Source of the DNA: Halosolutus amylolyticus
Lineage (GTDB): Archaea; Halobacteriota; Halobacteria; Halobacteriales; Natrialbaceae
Direction: 5' to 3'
DNA: 64,000 nt
Assembly: GCF_023566055.1 (NCBI RefSeq)
Contig: NZ_JALIQP010000002.1
Span: 372,001 to 436,000, forward strand
Shown one piece after another: positions 17,844 through 26,963 of this stretch. The position numbers and the translations under genes were made by a program. Every line of letters starts with the position of its first letter. Positions within the stretch are counted from its first letter, which is position 1. The notes below the pieces were generated by a model. It made no database searches. It worked only from the letters and a program-made list of their open reading frames with translations, and was not told the origin of the DNA.

Positions 17844-18232
17844 GGTCCCCGTAGGAACCCCGTACAAAAAACGGTACGGCATCGACGGCGGGTACCGATC
17901 GATCGCGGGACCGGCACCCGCCGTCGCCGTCCTCGTCGAGCATCGATGCGGATCGCTCCCGTCGTGAACTCGCCCGGATCGCTTGGCTCGACGCGTTGGT
18001 AGCACGATCGCAGGGTGCGCGACCGGACCGCATGCGTGGTGTGTCAGTTCGCGTGCGGCATGCTATCGTAGCAAAGGCACCCGTATAAACATTGGTGATC
18101 GTACACGACCCATCTCAGGGGCCGATTTCCGGTCGATCCCGCCCGTGTCGACGACGGACGGCGGTCGGCCGACTGGGTTCCGGACCAGGCCCGCTCAATT
18201 TTAAGTTTACGTCGGACCAACGGTCGAATGCT
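17844..18232. other. 389-base intergenic region
   Basis: No convincing gene. A TATAAA box at 18084-18089 is not followed by an ORF at leaderless distance. AATTTTAAGTTT at 18197-18208 is the likely promoter of the metal-dependent hydrolase starting at 18233, with about 30 bases between box and ATG. Confidence 0.5.
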
Positions 18233-18958
18233 ATGCAAGTCACCTGGCATGGCCACTCGACGTGGCACGTCACCGTTGGCGACACCGAGTTGTTGATCGA
18301 TCCGTTCTTCGACAATCCGAAGACCGACCTGGACCCGTCGGACGTCGAGGCGCCCGATTACGTGTTGTTGACCCACGGCCACGCCGACCACATCGCCCAT
18401 GCCGGCGAGTTTTCCGATGCGACACTGGTGGCGACGCCCGAACTCGTCTCCTACTGCGAGGCGGAGTTCGGCTTCGAAGACGCCGTCGGCGGGATGGGGA
18501 TGAACCTCGGTGGCACCGTCGAGTGCGGGGACGCCTTCGTGACCATGGTCCGTGCGGACCACACGAACGGGATCATGACCGAAAACGACGCGAGCGGGGG
18601 GATGCCCGCCGGTTTCGTCGTCTCCGATACGAAGCCCACGCAGGTGGCCGACGAGGACTCGACGACGTTCTACCACGCCGGCGACACGAGCCTCATGACC
18701 GAGATGCGCGAGGTCGTCGGCCCGTACCTCGAACCCGACGCGGCGGCCGTCCCGATCGGCGACCACTTCACCATGGGCCCGTGGCAGGCCGCGGTCGCCG
18801 TCGACTGGCTCGACGTCGACTACGCCTTCCCGCAGCACTACGACACCTTCCCGCCGATCGAGCAGGATCCCGACGACTTCGCTCGCGAGCTCCGCGCGAC
18901 CGGCAGCGACGCCGAAGTCGTCGCACTCGAGGGCGACGAATCGTTCGACCTCGGGTGA
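18233..18958 (+). CDS. UlaG-like metal-dependent hydrolase
   Basis: A 241-residue metallo-beta-lactamase-fold protein of the UlaG/UPF0173 type. WHGHSTW near the N-terminus, LTHGHADHI (residues 47-54) and the later DTSLM and [11 protein letters not shown] motifs carry the metal ligands. These proteins are soluble hydrolases; most archaeal members have no assigned substrate. The ATG is preceded by a TTTTAAG box at leaderless distance. The stop codon is the first triplet of a palindromic repeat element. Confidence 0.9.
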   Translation: MQVTWHGHSTWHVTVGDTELLIDPFFDNPKTDLDPSDVEAPDYVLLTHGHADHIAHAGEFSDATLVATPELVSYCEAEFGFEDAVGGMGMNLGGTVECGDAFVTMVRADHTNGIMTENDASGGMPAGFVVSDTKPTQVADEDSTTFYHAGDTSLMTEMREVVGPYLEPDAAAVPIGDHFTMGPWQAAVAVDWLDVDYAFPQHYDTFPPIEQDPDDFARELRATGSDAEVVALEGDESFDLG

Positions 18959-19040
18959 GACGGTCCGCTGTACCTGTGTTCCGGAGCGACCGCGAGCGGT
19001 CCTGCGGTCGCTCCGGTACCGACTACAGCAGTCCGTATGA
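18956..19040. repeat. palindromic element, copy A
   Basis: An 85-bp double inverted repeat. The outer arms are GACGGTCCGCTGTA and TACAGCAGTCCGTAT; the inner arms CCGGAGCGACCGC and GCGGTCGCTCCGG are perfectly complementary. It begins with the TGA of the UlaG-like gene. Copies B (31938) and C (59420) share the plan and much of the sequence. Confidence 0.85.
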
Positions 19041-19136
19041 GCGGCTGCGATCGGACCGCTTCGCTCTCACCCGGGGCGAACCGTCCCGCAATCGAGAACA
19101 ACGTTTACACCGTCGGCTGTAGTCGTCTCGACTGCC

Positions 19137-19532
19137 ATGGCGAAACAGGTAACTACTGTCTCCGAAGAGGGGTTCAGCGCGACGAACGAGATTCGTGACT
19201 TCGAGACGACGATCGACGCGACCGGCGAGGACGCGCCGGACACGCTCGAAGCACTGCTGGCCGCCTACGCGTCCTGTTACGTCCCCGCACTCCGGGTGGG
19301 CGGCGAACAGCGCGGCGTCGACGACCTCGGCCGCGTGGCGATCGAGTCGACGGGCGAACTCAACGACGACGACAAACTCGAGTCGATCGCGTTCGACATC
19401 CAGGTCGAGGCCGAGGTCGACGACGAGACCGCCGAGAAGATCCTCGATCGAGCCAACGACCTCTGCAAGGTCCACGACGCGGTCAAGCCCGACCTGCACG
19501 CGGAGATGACGCTCGAAGGCGACGCGTTCTAG
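19137..19532 (+). CDS. OsmC-family peroxide-reducing protein
   Basis: A 131-residue OsmC/Ohr-fold protein. These are dimeric thiol peroxidases that act on organic hydroperoxides with two active Cys. Here they are Cys47 in YASCYVPALRVGG and Cys110 in ANDLCKVHDAVK. The usual length is about 140 residues, so it is complete. A GTTTACA box lies about 30 bases before the ATG. It stands alone between repeat copy A and a secreted hydrolase. Confidence 0.92.
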   Translation: MAKQVTTVSEEGFSATNEIRDFETTIDATGEDAPDTLEALLAAYASCYVPALRVGGEQRGVDDLGRVAIESTGELNDDDKLESIAFDIQVEAEVDDETAEKILDRANDLCKVHDAVKPDLHAEMTLEGDAF

Positions 19533-19641
19533 CGCCGTCGCGACGACGTTCCACAGACGCGAGGGATCGGTTCCCGTCTGCAGTCGCGACGGGGGACGAT
19601 CCGTGCCCGCCGGTCGCGACGAGGCGACTACTGTCATCCAG

Positions 19642-19656
19642 TGTGAACTAGTCACA
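19642..19656. repeat. short inverted repeat upstream of the secreted MBL gene
   Basis: TGTGA-ACTAG-TCACA, two perfect 5-bp arms, lies 33 bases before the ATG at 19689 and just upstream of an ACATATT box. A small operator is possible, but the arms are short. Confidence 0.3.
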
Positions 19657-19688
19657 ACCCACATATTCGTCCGCCCCCACGTCCGGAT

Positions 19689-20780
19689 ATGCGCCGTGGA
19701 CTGGTGGTCGTGCTCGTCGCCGGACTGGTCGTCTCCGCCGGCTACGCCGTCGGGTTCGGCGCGAGCGACGAGTACGAGTCCGAGAACGCAGATCTCGACG
19801 GCGAACTCGAGGTACACCACGTCGACGTCGGGCAGGGCGACGCGACGCTGATCGTCACCCCACACGGCGAGACGATCCTGATCGATTCGGGCGACTGGCG
19901 GGACGACGGGCGAGACGTCATCGACTATCTCGAGTCCCAGGGGATCGATCGGGTCGATCACCTGATCGCGACACACGGCCACGCCGATCACATCGGCGGG
20001 CACGCCGCCGTTATCGAGCACTTCGAGGAGCACGGCGACGGCGTCGGAGCCGTCTACGACACGGGAGTCGTCCACACGAGCCAGACCTACGAGGAGTACC
20101 TCGACGCGGTCGAGGGCTACGACGTCACCCTGTTCGAAGTCGGGGACGGCTACGACCTCTCCCTCGAGAACGACGCCGTCGAGGCGAGCGTAGTGCATCC
20201 GCCGGCGGACACTGCCGATCGGACGGACGACCTCGATTACAGCAGTCTCGTCCTCGCGATCGAGTTCGGCGAGTTCACCTACCTGACAACCGGTGACGCG
20301 GGCGGAGACGCGGAGCAACGACTCGTCGAACAGCGGAGCCACGAGATCGACGCCGACGCCTATCAGGTCGGCCACCACGGCTCCTCGAGTTCGTCGACGG
20401 AGCCGTTCCTCGACGCCGTCGACCCCCAGGTCGCGATCGTCTCGAGCGCCGCCGACTCCCAGTACGGCCACCCCCACGACGAGGTGCTCGAGTCGCTCGC
20501 CGATCGGAACGTCCGGACCTACTGGACCGGTGTCCACGGCGACGTCGTACTCGAGACCGATGGCCGGACCGTTTCGATGACGACCGAACGAGACGCGTCG
20601 ACGGATCCGCTGGATCTGCTCGAGGCGAAACACGCGCCCCGGACCGACCACCGGGGGAACGACTCGTCGACGACCGAGAGCGACTCGAACGACCTGCCGA
20701 CGGCCGACCAGCCGACGATCGATCGATCGACGACCGTACCGACCGAGCCTCGACGCGGAACCGTACTGACAGCGCCATGA
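19689..20780 (+). CDS. exported ComEC-type metallo-beta-lactamase-fold hydrolase
   Basis: A 363-residue protein with an N-terminal signal or anchor (residues 4-24) and a metallo-beta-lactamase domain of the ComEC/Rec2 C-terminal type: [24 protein letters not shown] (residues 94-104), TTGDAGGDAEQR and VGHHGSSSSS. In ComEC this domain degrades the non-transforming DNA strand; here there is no channel domain. The last 60 residues are a Ser/Thr/Asp-rich disordered tail. The downstream DUF3006 gene overlaps it by ATGA, a pairing also found in bacteria. Location outside or at the outer membrane face is inferred. Confidence 0.88.
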   Translation: MRRGLVVVLVAGLVVSAGYAVGFGASDEYESENADLDGELEVHHVDVGQGDATLIVTPHGETILIDSGDWRDDGRDVIDYLESQGIDRVDHLIATHGHADHIGGHAAVIEHFEEHGDGVGAVYDTGVVHTSQTYEEYLDAVEGYDVTLFEVGDGYDLSLENDAVEASVVHPPADTADRTDDLDYSSLVLAIEFGEFTYLTTGDAGGDAEQRLVEQRSHEIDADAYQVGHHGSSSSSTEPFLDAVDPQVAIVSSAADSQYGHPHDEVLESLADRNVRTYWTGVHGDVVLETDGRTVSMTTERDASTDPLDLLEAKHAPRTDHRGNDSSTTESDSNDLPTADQPTIDRSTTVPTEPRRGTVLTAP

Positions 20781-21055
20781 CCGACCACTACACTGCGACG
20801 CTCGACCGGATCGTCGACGAGACCACCGCGGTGCTCCTGCTCGAGGACGAGGGTTCCGTGGTCGACGAACGCACCGTCGACGTGGAGCGACTCCCGCTGG
20901 ACGGCCGCCACGACGGGGCCGTCTTCGACGTCGAACTCGCGGACGGATCGCTCCGGGCGGTGACCCACCGCCCCGACGCGGAACGCGACAGACGGGAGCG
21001 ACTCCAGGACCGGTTCGATCGCCTCTCGGAACGCCCGCCTGACGACGACTCCTGA
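20777..21055 (+). CDS. DUF3006 family protein
   Basis: A 92-residue protein with the short beta-barrel DUF3006 pattern (ATLDRIVDETTAVLLLEDE ... VFDVELADGSL) and a charged C-terminal helix. DUF3006 proteins repeatedly lie next to ComEC-type hydrolases. The ATG overlaps the stop of the preceding hydrolase, so the products are probably made together. No activity is known. Confidence 0.85.
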   Translation: MTDHYTATLDRIVDETTAVLLLEDEGSVVDERTVDVERLPLDGRHDGAVFDVELADGSLRAVTHRPDAERDRRERLQDRFDRLSERPPDDDS

Positions 21056-21427
21056 CCGATCGCGGGGCAGGTCTCACTCGCATCCAGTCTACCGACTGGC
21101 GACCGGCAACCGCGGGGAGAAGGTGGAACGGAGGGGAAGCCGAACCCCAGTGGGTCGGGATGCCTGCGATGACACAGCAACGGGGTCGTCCCGGTCGCGC
21201 AGGGGCGCTGACCCCGTTGCACGTCGGCGGTTTTACACTGCCGGCATTATCCATGGTGCCAACATACATTGGGAATCCGGACCATCAGTGTCGGCGACTC
21301 GATCGAACCGCGTTCCAGTGCGAGGCGACTTCGAAACGGCTGGACCGATCCACGATCGACCGGCCGCGTCCCGCCAGCCCCGCCGACGAGGGAAACGCTG
21401 ATACCGGCACCGGCCCAATCGAGGGCC
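21056..21427. other. 372-base intergenic region with a strong hairpin
   Basis: No protein gene is evident. GCAACGGGGTC (21177-21187) and GACCCCGTTGC (21210-21220) form a perfect 11-bp stem with a 22-base loop. The 100 bases before it are rich in further short complementary blocks, and a TTTTACA box follows at 21231. A structured RNA is possible, but I recognise no family. Confidence 0.4.
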
Positions 21428-21892
21428 ATGAGCGACACGCAGTGGACCGACCGGATCGTCGGGGCGCGGATGACCGTCGATCAGGAGTTCTCCTCGCGGA
21501 TCCAGGGCTCGCAGTTCTCGAGCCAGCAGTGGAGCCTGATCATGACCGCGACCGAGTTCGAGATCGAACACCCGGACGATCCGGATCGGGCGCGGATCGT
21601 CGCCAACACGGAGAAGGTCGAGCAGGTCATCCCCGAACTCGACAACATCCAGGCGGGGATGGGTGCGATGGGGGGCCAGGCCGGCAGTTCGGGCTCGCGA
21701 TCGTCCGGCGGCGTCCTCGACTCGATCAAGGGGGCGCTCGGACTCGACGGCGGCGACGACGGCGGGTCACACGAGGAGCAACGCCGGGCCGCCGAACAGC
21801 TCACCCAGGAGTACGCCGACGAACTGCAGTCACACCTCGAGACGAACGGGCGGTGGGAGTCGGTGCGACGCACCGCGGCCGAGGACCAGTAA
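21428..21892 (+). CDS. DUF5799 family protein
   Basis: A 154-residue haloarchaea-specific protein. The N-terminal half (MSDTQWTDRIVGARMTVDQE, then QFSSQQWSLIMTATEFEI) is conserved in this family; a Gly/Ser-rich linker (about 85-115) separates it from a C-terminal acidic helix. No signal peptide or metal motif. The function is unknown. The ATG at 21428 is chosen because it begins the conserved part. Confidence 0.8.
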   Translation: MSDTQWTDRIVGARMTVDQEFSSRIQGSQFSSQQWSLIMTATEFEIEHPDDPDRARIVANTEKVEQVIPELDNIQAGMGAMGGQAGSSGSRSSGGVLDSIKGALGLDGGDDGGSHEEQRRAAEQLTQEYADELQSHLETNGRWESVRRTAAEDQ

Positions 21893-21939
21893 GAACGACA
21901 CTCGCGCTTTAATCGCCTTCCCTACAGGCACGAACCGGC

Positions 21940-22083
21940 TCAATCGCCGGCGCGGAACATCGTGTACTCGCTGGCCTCGTAGATGTTGATGAGTTCGGTC
22001 ACGAGTTCGTCGTAGGACTCGTCCTCGACGCGCAGCGTGTCCAGCCGTTCGATCGTCTCTTCCTCGAGTTCGACTGACGGCAT
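21940..22083 (-). CDS. 47-residue antitoxin-like small protein
   Basis: A short acidic protein, MPSVELEEETIERLDTLRVE followed by DESYDELVTELINIYEAS and a short tail. The strand-helix-helix pattern resembles the small RHH/VapB-like proteins that haloarchaea carry in numbers. A T-rich box (GTTTTTG, minus strand) sits about 27 bases before the ATG, so it is probably expressed as a leaderless message. No toxin gene is adjacent, so an antitoxin role is unproven. Confidence 0.65.
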   Translation of the reverse strand: MPSVELEEETIERLDTLRVEDESYDELVTELINIYEASEYTMFRAGD

Positions 22084-22212
22084 ACCCCTTCGTTCGTTGC
22101 CGAGGCGCAAAAACACACGGGGGTTACGTCACCGGGAAGCCACGACGGCCGAATACCGGCGACGTCGCCCCAAGCCACAGCACCTTTAGGCACGCTTCAC
22201 GAGCGTAGTGGT

Positions 22213-22503
22213 ATGACCGACGAAGTAGACACGACGACGATCTCGATCAGTTCCGACGACGGCTCCAGCGACGACGTGACGATCCCGAGCGGACTCGTCG
22301 ACCTCGTCGCGGAAGGCGACCAGAGCACCGCCGAGACGATCGGCGACGTGACGCTGCTGTCGTTCGCCAGCCGCGCTCACCACCTCGTCCACCACGGCGA
22401 GGAGGCAGACCCGGAACTCGAGGCCCAGGAGGAACGCGTGATGGACCTGTTCGAGGACCGGTTCGGCGTCACCTTCGGCGAAGCGACCGGCCACCAGCAC
22501 TGA
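22213..22503 (+). CDS. small conserved haloarchaeal protein
   Basis: A 96-residue very acidic protein (TTTISISSDDGSSDDVTIPS..., then SRAHHLVHHGEEADPELEAQ) that I recognise only as a haloarchaeal orphan family. Two HH pairs and a terminal HQH could bind metal, which is speculation. TTTAGG at 22191-22196 precedes the ATG at leaderless distance. It is convergent with the large repeat protein. Confidence 0.72.
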   Translation: MTDEVDTTTISISSDDGSSDDVTIPSGLVDLVAEGDQSTAETIGDVTLLSFASRAHHLVHHGEEADPELEAQEERVMDLFEDRFGVTFGEATGHQH

Positions 22504-22588
22504 GGGCCGGCGGGATCGAACGACGATCACGCGCAACACTCGTTTTCCGATCGATCGTCGATTCGAGACCGGTAGCCGGAATGGGCGG

Positions 22589-25500
22589 TTACGTCGCCCC
22601 GAGGCCGGAAATTCCGTCGAAGGGGTTGCCGAACGGATCACCGCCCGGTCCCTCACCCGGAGAGTCGTCCGGACCTCCGCCGGGAGGTTCGTCGGGCGGC
22701 CCATCGCCAGGTGTCTCGTCAGGCGGCCCATCGCCAGGTGTCTCGTCGGGCGGCCCGTCACCCGCGCCCGGTCCGTCGGCCCCGTCGCCGGGACCGGTCT
22801 CCCCATCAGGTTCATCGTTCGATCCGGGCGGTTCGTCTTCTCCCGGTTCGTCGGCCGGTCCTGTTTCTCCAGTTTCGGCGTCTGACGGCGCTATCTCGCC
22901 CGCAGTGGCAGTCTCAGCCGTAAGCACCTCCTCGTAATCGTAGCCGGTCATGTCGACCTCCCAGACGAGCCGTTCGTCGTCGGACTCGGGCGTCCACTCG
23001 ACGGTGAACGTGTTCTCTCCAGGCTGGAGTTCCTCGATCGGCTCCTGGACCGTCGTCCCCTCGACGAACTCGCTTCCGACGATCAGGGGCGCGTCGTTGG
23101 AGTTGTCGTAGCCGAAGGTCACGTCGATTCCGTCGTCGGTCGGCGTCGTCTCCACGACGCCGATCGCGGGCAGTTCCGGCCGGACCTCGAGGATGCACTG
23201 CTCGGCGTCCGGGTTCGGATAATCGATTTCACCGGGGGTCGCGTCGGGCGAGGCGAAGCCGGTGATCGCAGCACCGAAGTCGCCCGACGGAACCTCGACA
23301 GTTGCCCCGTCTTCCGTCTCGGTGACGGCGAACTCCTCGCCGGTCTCGTAGGTGAACGTCCCGTCGAACGGGGCCGACACGTCCTCGCCGACGGTAATCG
23401 CGTACTCGCCGATCGAGTTGCCGTCCGCGCCCGACTCGTAGAAGCCAGTTGTGACGATAATCTCGTCGCCCTCCTCGAACGTCCCGGTCACCTCGGCGTT
23501 CGAACAGTCGAGGTACTCGACGGCGAACTCCTCGGCGACGGTGTACTCGATCGTCTCGGTCGCGAGGGGGTCCGCCTCGGGATCGACAGCGGACACGACA
23601 GCGACCTCGAGCGTCGCATCGTCTTCGAGCGGCGGGTCGAGATCGATCGTCTCGTTCTGGATTGGGTCCCCGGGAGCGAACGGGCCCGTTTCGCCGATCT
23701 CCTGGCCGTCCTCGTCGGTCACCGTGAGCGCGTACTCGACCGAGGCGTTCGCCGCTTCGACCGTCAGGTTCGTGCCATCGCCCGTCTGATTCTCGACCGA
23801 CAGCGACGCCTCCGGCGCTTCGTCCTCGACCGTGTACTCGATCGTCTCGTTCGCGAGCGTCGCGTCGTCACCGTCCTCGCCGGCCGCGACGACGGCGACC
23901 TCGAGCGCCGCGTCGTCTTCGAGCGGTGGTTCCAGATCGAGGGATTCGTTTTCGATCGTTTCGTCCGGGCCAAACGCGTCGCTCTCGCCCAGTTGCTCAC
24001 CGTCCTCGTCGGTCACAGTGAGGACGTACTCAACCGAGGCGGTCGCCTCGTCCACGACGAGGCTCCCACCGTCGCCGTCCTGATCTTCGACGGTCAGCGA
24101 CGCCTCCGGCGCTTCGTCGTCTCCGTCGGCCTCGTCCGCGATCGCGTACTCGATCGTCTCGTTTGTCAGTTCCTCGCTGTCCGGGCCGACGAGCGCGACG
24201 TCGACGGTCGTGTTCTCCTCGATCGGCGGATCGAGGTCGAGGGACTCGTTCTCGATCGACTCGTTCGCGTCGAACGTCTCGCTCTCGACGGTCTCGCCAT
24301 CGTACGCGGCCGTGAGCACGTACTCGACCGAGGCGTTCGCTTCCGCGATCGTCAGGTTCGTGCCGTCGCCCGTCTGATTGGCGACCGACAGCGTCCCCTC
24401 GGGTTCGGCCGCCTCGTCTTCCGCATCGCCGTCTTCGACTTCTCCCTCGTCGCCGACCGCTACGACTGCCGTGTCGAGGACGGGCGACCCGCCCGGCGTC
24501 ACGTACGGCGGATCGTCCTCGCCACCGGTGTCGGCGTAGTCGAACGCCCCGTCGTCGTCCGTGTCGAGGTGGACAGCGGCGACCAGCGGCTGCTCCTCGG
24601 CGATCGCGTCGTCGAGTTGGATCTCGACGTTCTCGTGCGTGCCGGCCCCGAGGAACTCCGAGACGCCGAGGACGGCGTCGGGTTCGAGACCGACGTCGTC
24701 TCCCGCGTAGAGGGCCACGAAGCCGCCCTCCGAGAGGGAGACCTCGTCGATCACGACGCGATCGCCGGCGCTCTCCCTGTCCTCGAACGCGATCGACGCC
24801 TCGCCCTCGAGTTCGTCGACCTCCTCGAGTCGCTGTTCGGAGTCGGTCCTCGCGAACTGCCGGAGTTCGGCCTCCCCGTCGACCCCCTCGTCGACGGCGA
24901 AGGCGGCCGTGTCGGACGCCGTCTCCTGGCTCAGGATCTGTAGCTGTGTCACGCTGATCCGCTGGAACTGGACCACGCGGGCCGTCTCTTGGCTCGCCCC
25001 GCGGGCCGCGATCTGGATCTGCTCGATCGTCGCCTCCTGGTGCTGGACGAGCACGCCGCCCGCGGTTCCCTCGGCGAGTTTCTGTACCTGGACCACGTCG
25101 ACGATCTGTTTCTGGATCACGGCCCCTTCGCCGGCGCCGCGTGCCGCGGCCTGGATCTGCTCGACCTCGACGATCTGGCGCTGGACCGCCGACTCGATCG
25201 ACCCCTTCGCGGCCCCGAGGGCGGCGTACTGGATCTGCGTGATCGAAACCTCCTGTTGCTGGACGAGCACACCCTGCGAGGCCCCGTCGGCCGCCGCCTG
25301 GATCTGCTCGACCGTCGCCTCCTGGCTCTGGGTGATCGACCCCTTCGCCGCGCCGAAGGACGCCTCCTGGATCTGCGTGATGGAGATCCGCTGGACCTGC
25401 CGGACGGTGACCCGCTGGACCTGTTTCAGCGGCCCGCTCCCGGCACCGCGTGCCGCCGCCTGTGTCTGCTCGACCGAAACCGCCTGTTTCTGGACGATCG

Positions 25501-26491
25501 CGCCGGCCGCCGCGCCCGCGGCGGCCTTCTGGACCTGTTTGATCGTTACCCGCTGGCGCTGTTCGACGTCGACGTCTTGCTCCCCTTCGAGTGCCGCCCT
25601 CGTACTCCCGTCGAGCGCGCCCGCAGATGCGCCGGCCGCGGCGTTCTGGACGTGCTCCAGGGTGGTTCGCTGGCGCTGTTCGACCGTGATCTTCTGATAT
25701 TGCTCGAGCACGCCGTAGGCCGCCCCCTGGGCCGCCTCCTGGATCTTCGGCTGTTCCCGGACGTCTTTGTCGCCGGCCTCGCTCGCGGCCCCGGCGGCGG
25801 CACCGCGGGTCGCCACCTGGATCTGCTCGACGGTCGCGCGCTGTTTCTGGGCGATCGCGCCGTGTGTCGCGCCCCAGGTCGCGCTCTGCATCTGGCTCGC
25901 TTCGACCGTCTGGTACTGGGCCAGCGCGCCGTCGGTAGCCCCGCCGACCGCCGACTGGACCTGCTCGACTTCGACGCGCTGTTGCTGGATCAGCGTGCCG
26001 TGGACCGCCCCTTTCGTCGCCTCCTGGACCTGCTCGACGGAGGCCTCCTGGTGCTGGGCGACCGACTCGCGCGCCCCCTCGATCGCGGCGGCCTCCTGCT
26101 CCTGGGTCACCTCGACGCCCTGGGACTGGACGAGGTCGATCCCCTCCTGGACGCCGGTCTCGACGGCGTCTTCCTGTGCTTGCGAGAGCGACGCGACGGC
26201 GGGACCGCCGTCGCTCGCCGACGCGGTCGTCGGTTCCATCGAAACCAGTCGCGAGTTCGTCGCCCCGCGATCGAGCGGGGTGACCGCCGCACCGTCATCG
26301 GACCCACTGGCTGCCGCCCCGTGATCGAACTGCGGTTGGCCGTCAGCGGCCGAAACGACACCGTCCGTGTCGGCCCCCGCGTCACCGACGTTTCCGGTCC
26401 CACCACCGAGGAGCGGCAGAGCGAGCATGCTCGTGGCCATTCCGACGGTGACGAGGACCACCACCGCCGCCGTCGCGGACGATCGTCTCAT
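22589..26491 (-). CDS. giant secreted protein with Gln-rich 23-residue repeats
   Basis: A 1,300-residue exported protein. A signal segment is at residues 5-28. Residues about 125-515 hold roughly 15 copies of a 23-residue unit with consensus xVxVEQxQxAAxGAAxGxLxQ plus a further xQ, some with an extra 8-residue xVTVEQRQ-like strand. A DUF7282-like domain follows (about 575-665, VVIDEVSLSEGGFVALY). Three tandem beta-domains of about 95 residues come next (690-990), then a Cys-containing beta region and a Pro/Gly/Asp tail with PPDETPGDG repeats. Many N-X-S/T sequons occur in the three domains. GGAGG lies just before the ATG, so the message is leadered. A surface or cell-envelope structural role is inferred. 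Confidence 0.8.
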   Translation of the reverse strand: MRRSSATAAVVVLVTVGMATSMLALPLLGGGTGNVGDAGADTDGVVSAADGQPQFDHGAAASGSDDGAAVTPLDRGATNSRLVSMEPTTASASDGGPAVASLSQAQEDAVETGVQEGIDLVQSQGVEVTQEQEAAAIEGARESVAQHQEASVEQVQEATKGAVHGTLIQQQRVEVEQVQSAVGGATDGALAQYQTVEASQMQSATWGATHGAIAQKQRATVEQIQVATRGAAAGAASEAGDKDVREQPKIQEAAQGAAYGVLEQYQKITVEQRQRTTLEHVQNAAAGASAGALDGSTRAALEGEQDVDVEQRQRVTIKQVQKAAAGAAAGAIVQKQAVSVEQTQAAARGAGSGPLKQVQRVTVRQVQRISITQIQEASFGAAKGSITQSQEATVEQIQAAADGASQGVLVQQQEVSITQIQYAALGAAKGSIESAVQRQIVEVEQIQAAARGAGEGAVIQKQIVDVVQVQKLAEGTAGGVLVQHQEATIEQIQIAARGASQETARVVQFQRISVTQLQILSQETASDTAAFAVDEGVDGEAELRQFARTDSEQRLEEVDELEGEASIAFEDRESAGDRVVIDEVSLSEGGFVALYAGDDVGLEPDAVLGVSEFLGAGTHENVEIQLDDAIAEEQPLVAAVHLDTDDDGAFDYADTGGEDDPPYVTPGGSPVLDTAVVAVGDEGEVEDGDAEDEAAEPEGTLSVANQTGDGTNLTIAEANASVEYVLTAAYDGETVESETFDANESIENESLDLDPPIEENTTVDVALVGPDSEELTNETIEYAIADEADGDDEAPEASLTVEDQDGDGGSLVVDEATASVEYVLTVTDEDGEQLGESDAFGPDETIENESLDLEPPLEDDAALEVAVVAAGEDGDDATLANETIEYTVEDEAPEASLSVENQTGDGTNLTVEAANASVEYALTVTDEDGQEIGETGPFAPGDPIQNETIDLDPPLEDDATLEVAVVSAVDPEADPLATETIEYTVAEEFAVEYLDCSNAEVTGTFEEGDEIIVTTGFYESGADGNSIGEYAITVGEDVSAPFDGTFTYETGEEFAVTETEDGATVEVPSGDFGAAITGFASPDATPGEIDYPNPDAEQCILEVRPELPAIGVVETTPTDDGIDVTFGYDNSNDAPLIVGSEFVEGTTVQEPIEELQPGENTFTVEWTPESDDERLVWEVDMTGYDYEEVLTAETATAGEIAPSDAETGETGPADEPGEDEPPGSNDEPDGETGPGDGADGPGAGDGPPDETPGDGPPDETPGDGPPDEPPGGGPDDSPGEGPGGDPFGNPFDGISGLGAT
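22680..22760. repeat. short direct repeats coding the Pro-rich tail
   Basis: About 27 bases containing GGCGGCCCATCGCCAGGTG are repeated in tandem and encode the PPDETPGDG units of the large secreted protein. Copy number here is likely to vary among strains. Confidence 0.6.
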
Positions 26492-26963
26492 ACATCTCGC
26501 CTCCGGGTCGCGGTCTGGACCCCGATCGAGGTCGTGGAACCGACCCCGATCCGCGTCGAACCCGTCCCTTCGCCCCGGGCCGCAGTCCCGGTCCGCGATC
26601 GAAACGTCGATCCTGTCCACCGATCTCCCCCACGCCGTACCGCCGTACTACTCGAACCCATGGCTCCCTCACGAGGGATCGAACGAGCGCATAAGGACGC
26701 CGTCCGTTTCGGTTGCATCGCGGACACAATCGGACGTTACGGTGTGAAACGCATTCCTCCGACCGAGAAAGTCCCGTCCGAAGAGGGGGCAGTCACGTCG
26801 CGCGACGCTACCGGACAGTCACAGGAGCCGACAGGTAGCCCGGTGTTTCGCGCCGATCGCGGCTCGTGCACGGACCCGTTCGAACGCGGGAGCGCGACGC
26901 CCGCTACCGAGACCGGTGTCGTAAACCGAAGTATTGATCCGGGTATACGAACGATCCGGCGGT
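26492..26963. other. 472-base divergent intergenic region
   Basis: No gene is seen. On the minus side, GGAGG about 8 bases before the ATG at 26491 is a clear ribosome binding site, and CCTTATGC near 26690 may be the promoter, implying a leader of about 170 bases for the large secreted protein. On the plus side, the biotin transporter operon begins at 26964 with only a weak AT-rich box (GTATTGA) upstream. Confidence 0.45.

Noticed and set aside
18081-18232. A possible protein starting at 18092, in frame with the UlaG-like hydrolase.
   Set aside because: The added N-terminus is Arg/Pro-rich and unlike the family; a TTTTAAG box at correct distance supports the ATG at 18233.
21056-21240. Minus-strand text GAGACCTGCCCC and CCCACTGGGG suggested a cobalamin riboswitch.
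   Set aside because: Other required boxes of the B12 element are missing, and the next sequence downstream on that strand is antisense to the DUF3006 and hydrolase genes, leaving nothing to regulate.
22213-22503. Pairing of this small acidic protein with the 47-residue gene at 21940 as a toxin-antitoxin unit.
   Set aside because: The genes diverge and do not overlap, and neither resembles a known toxin.
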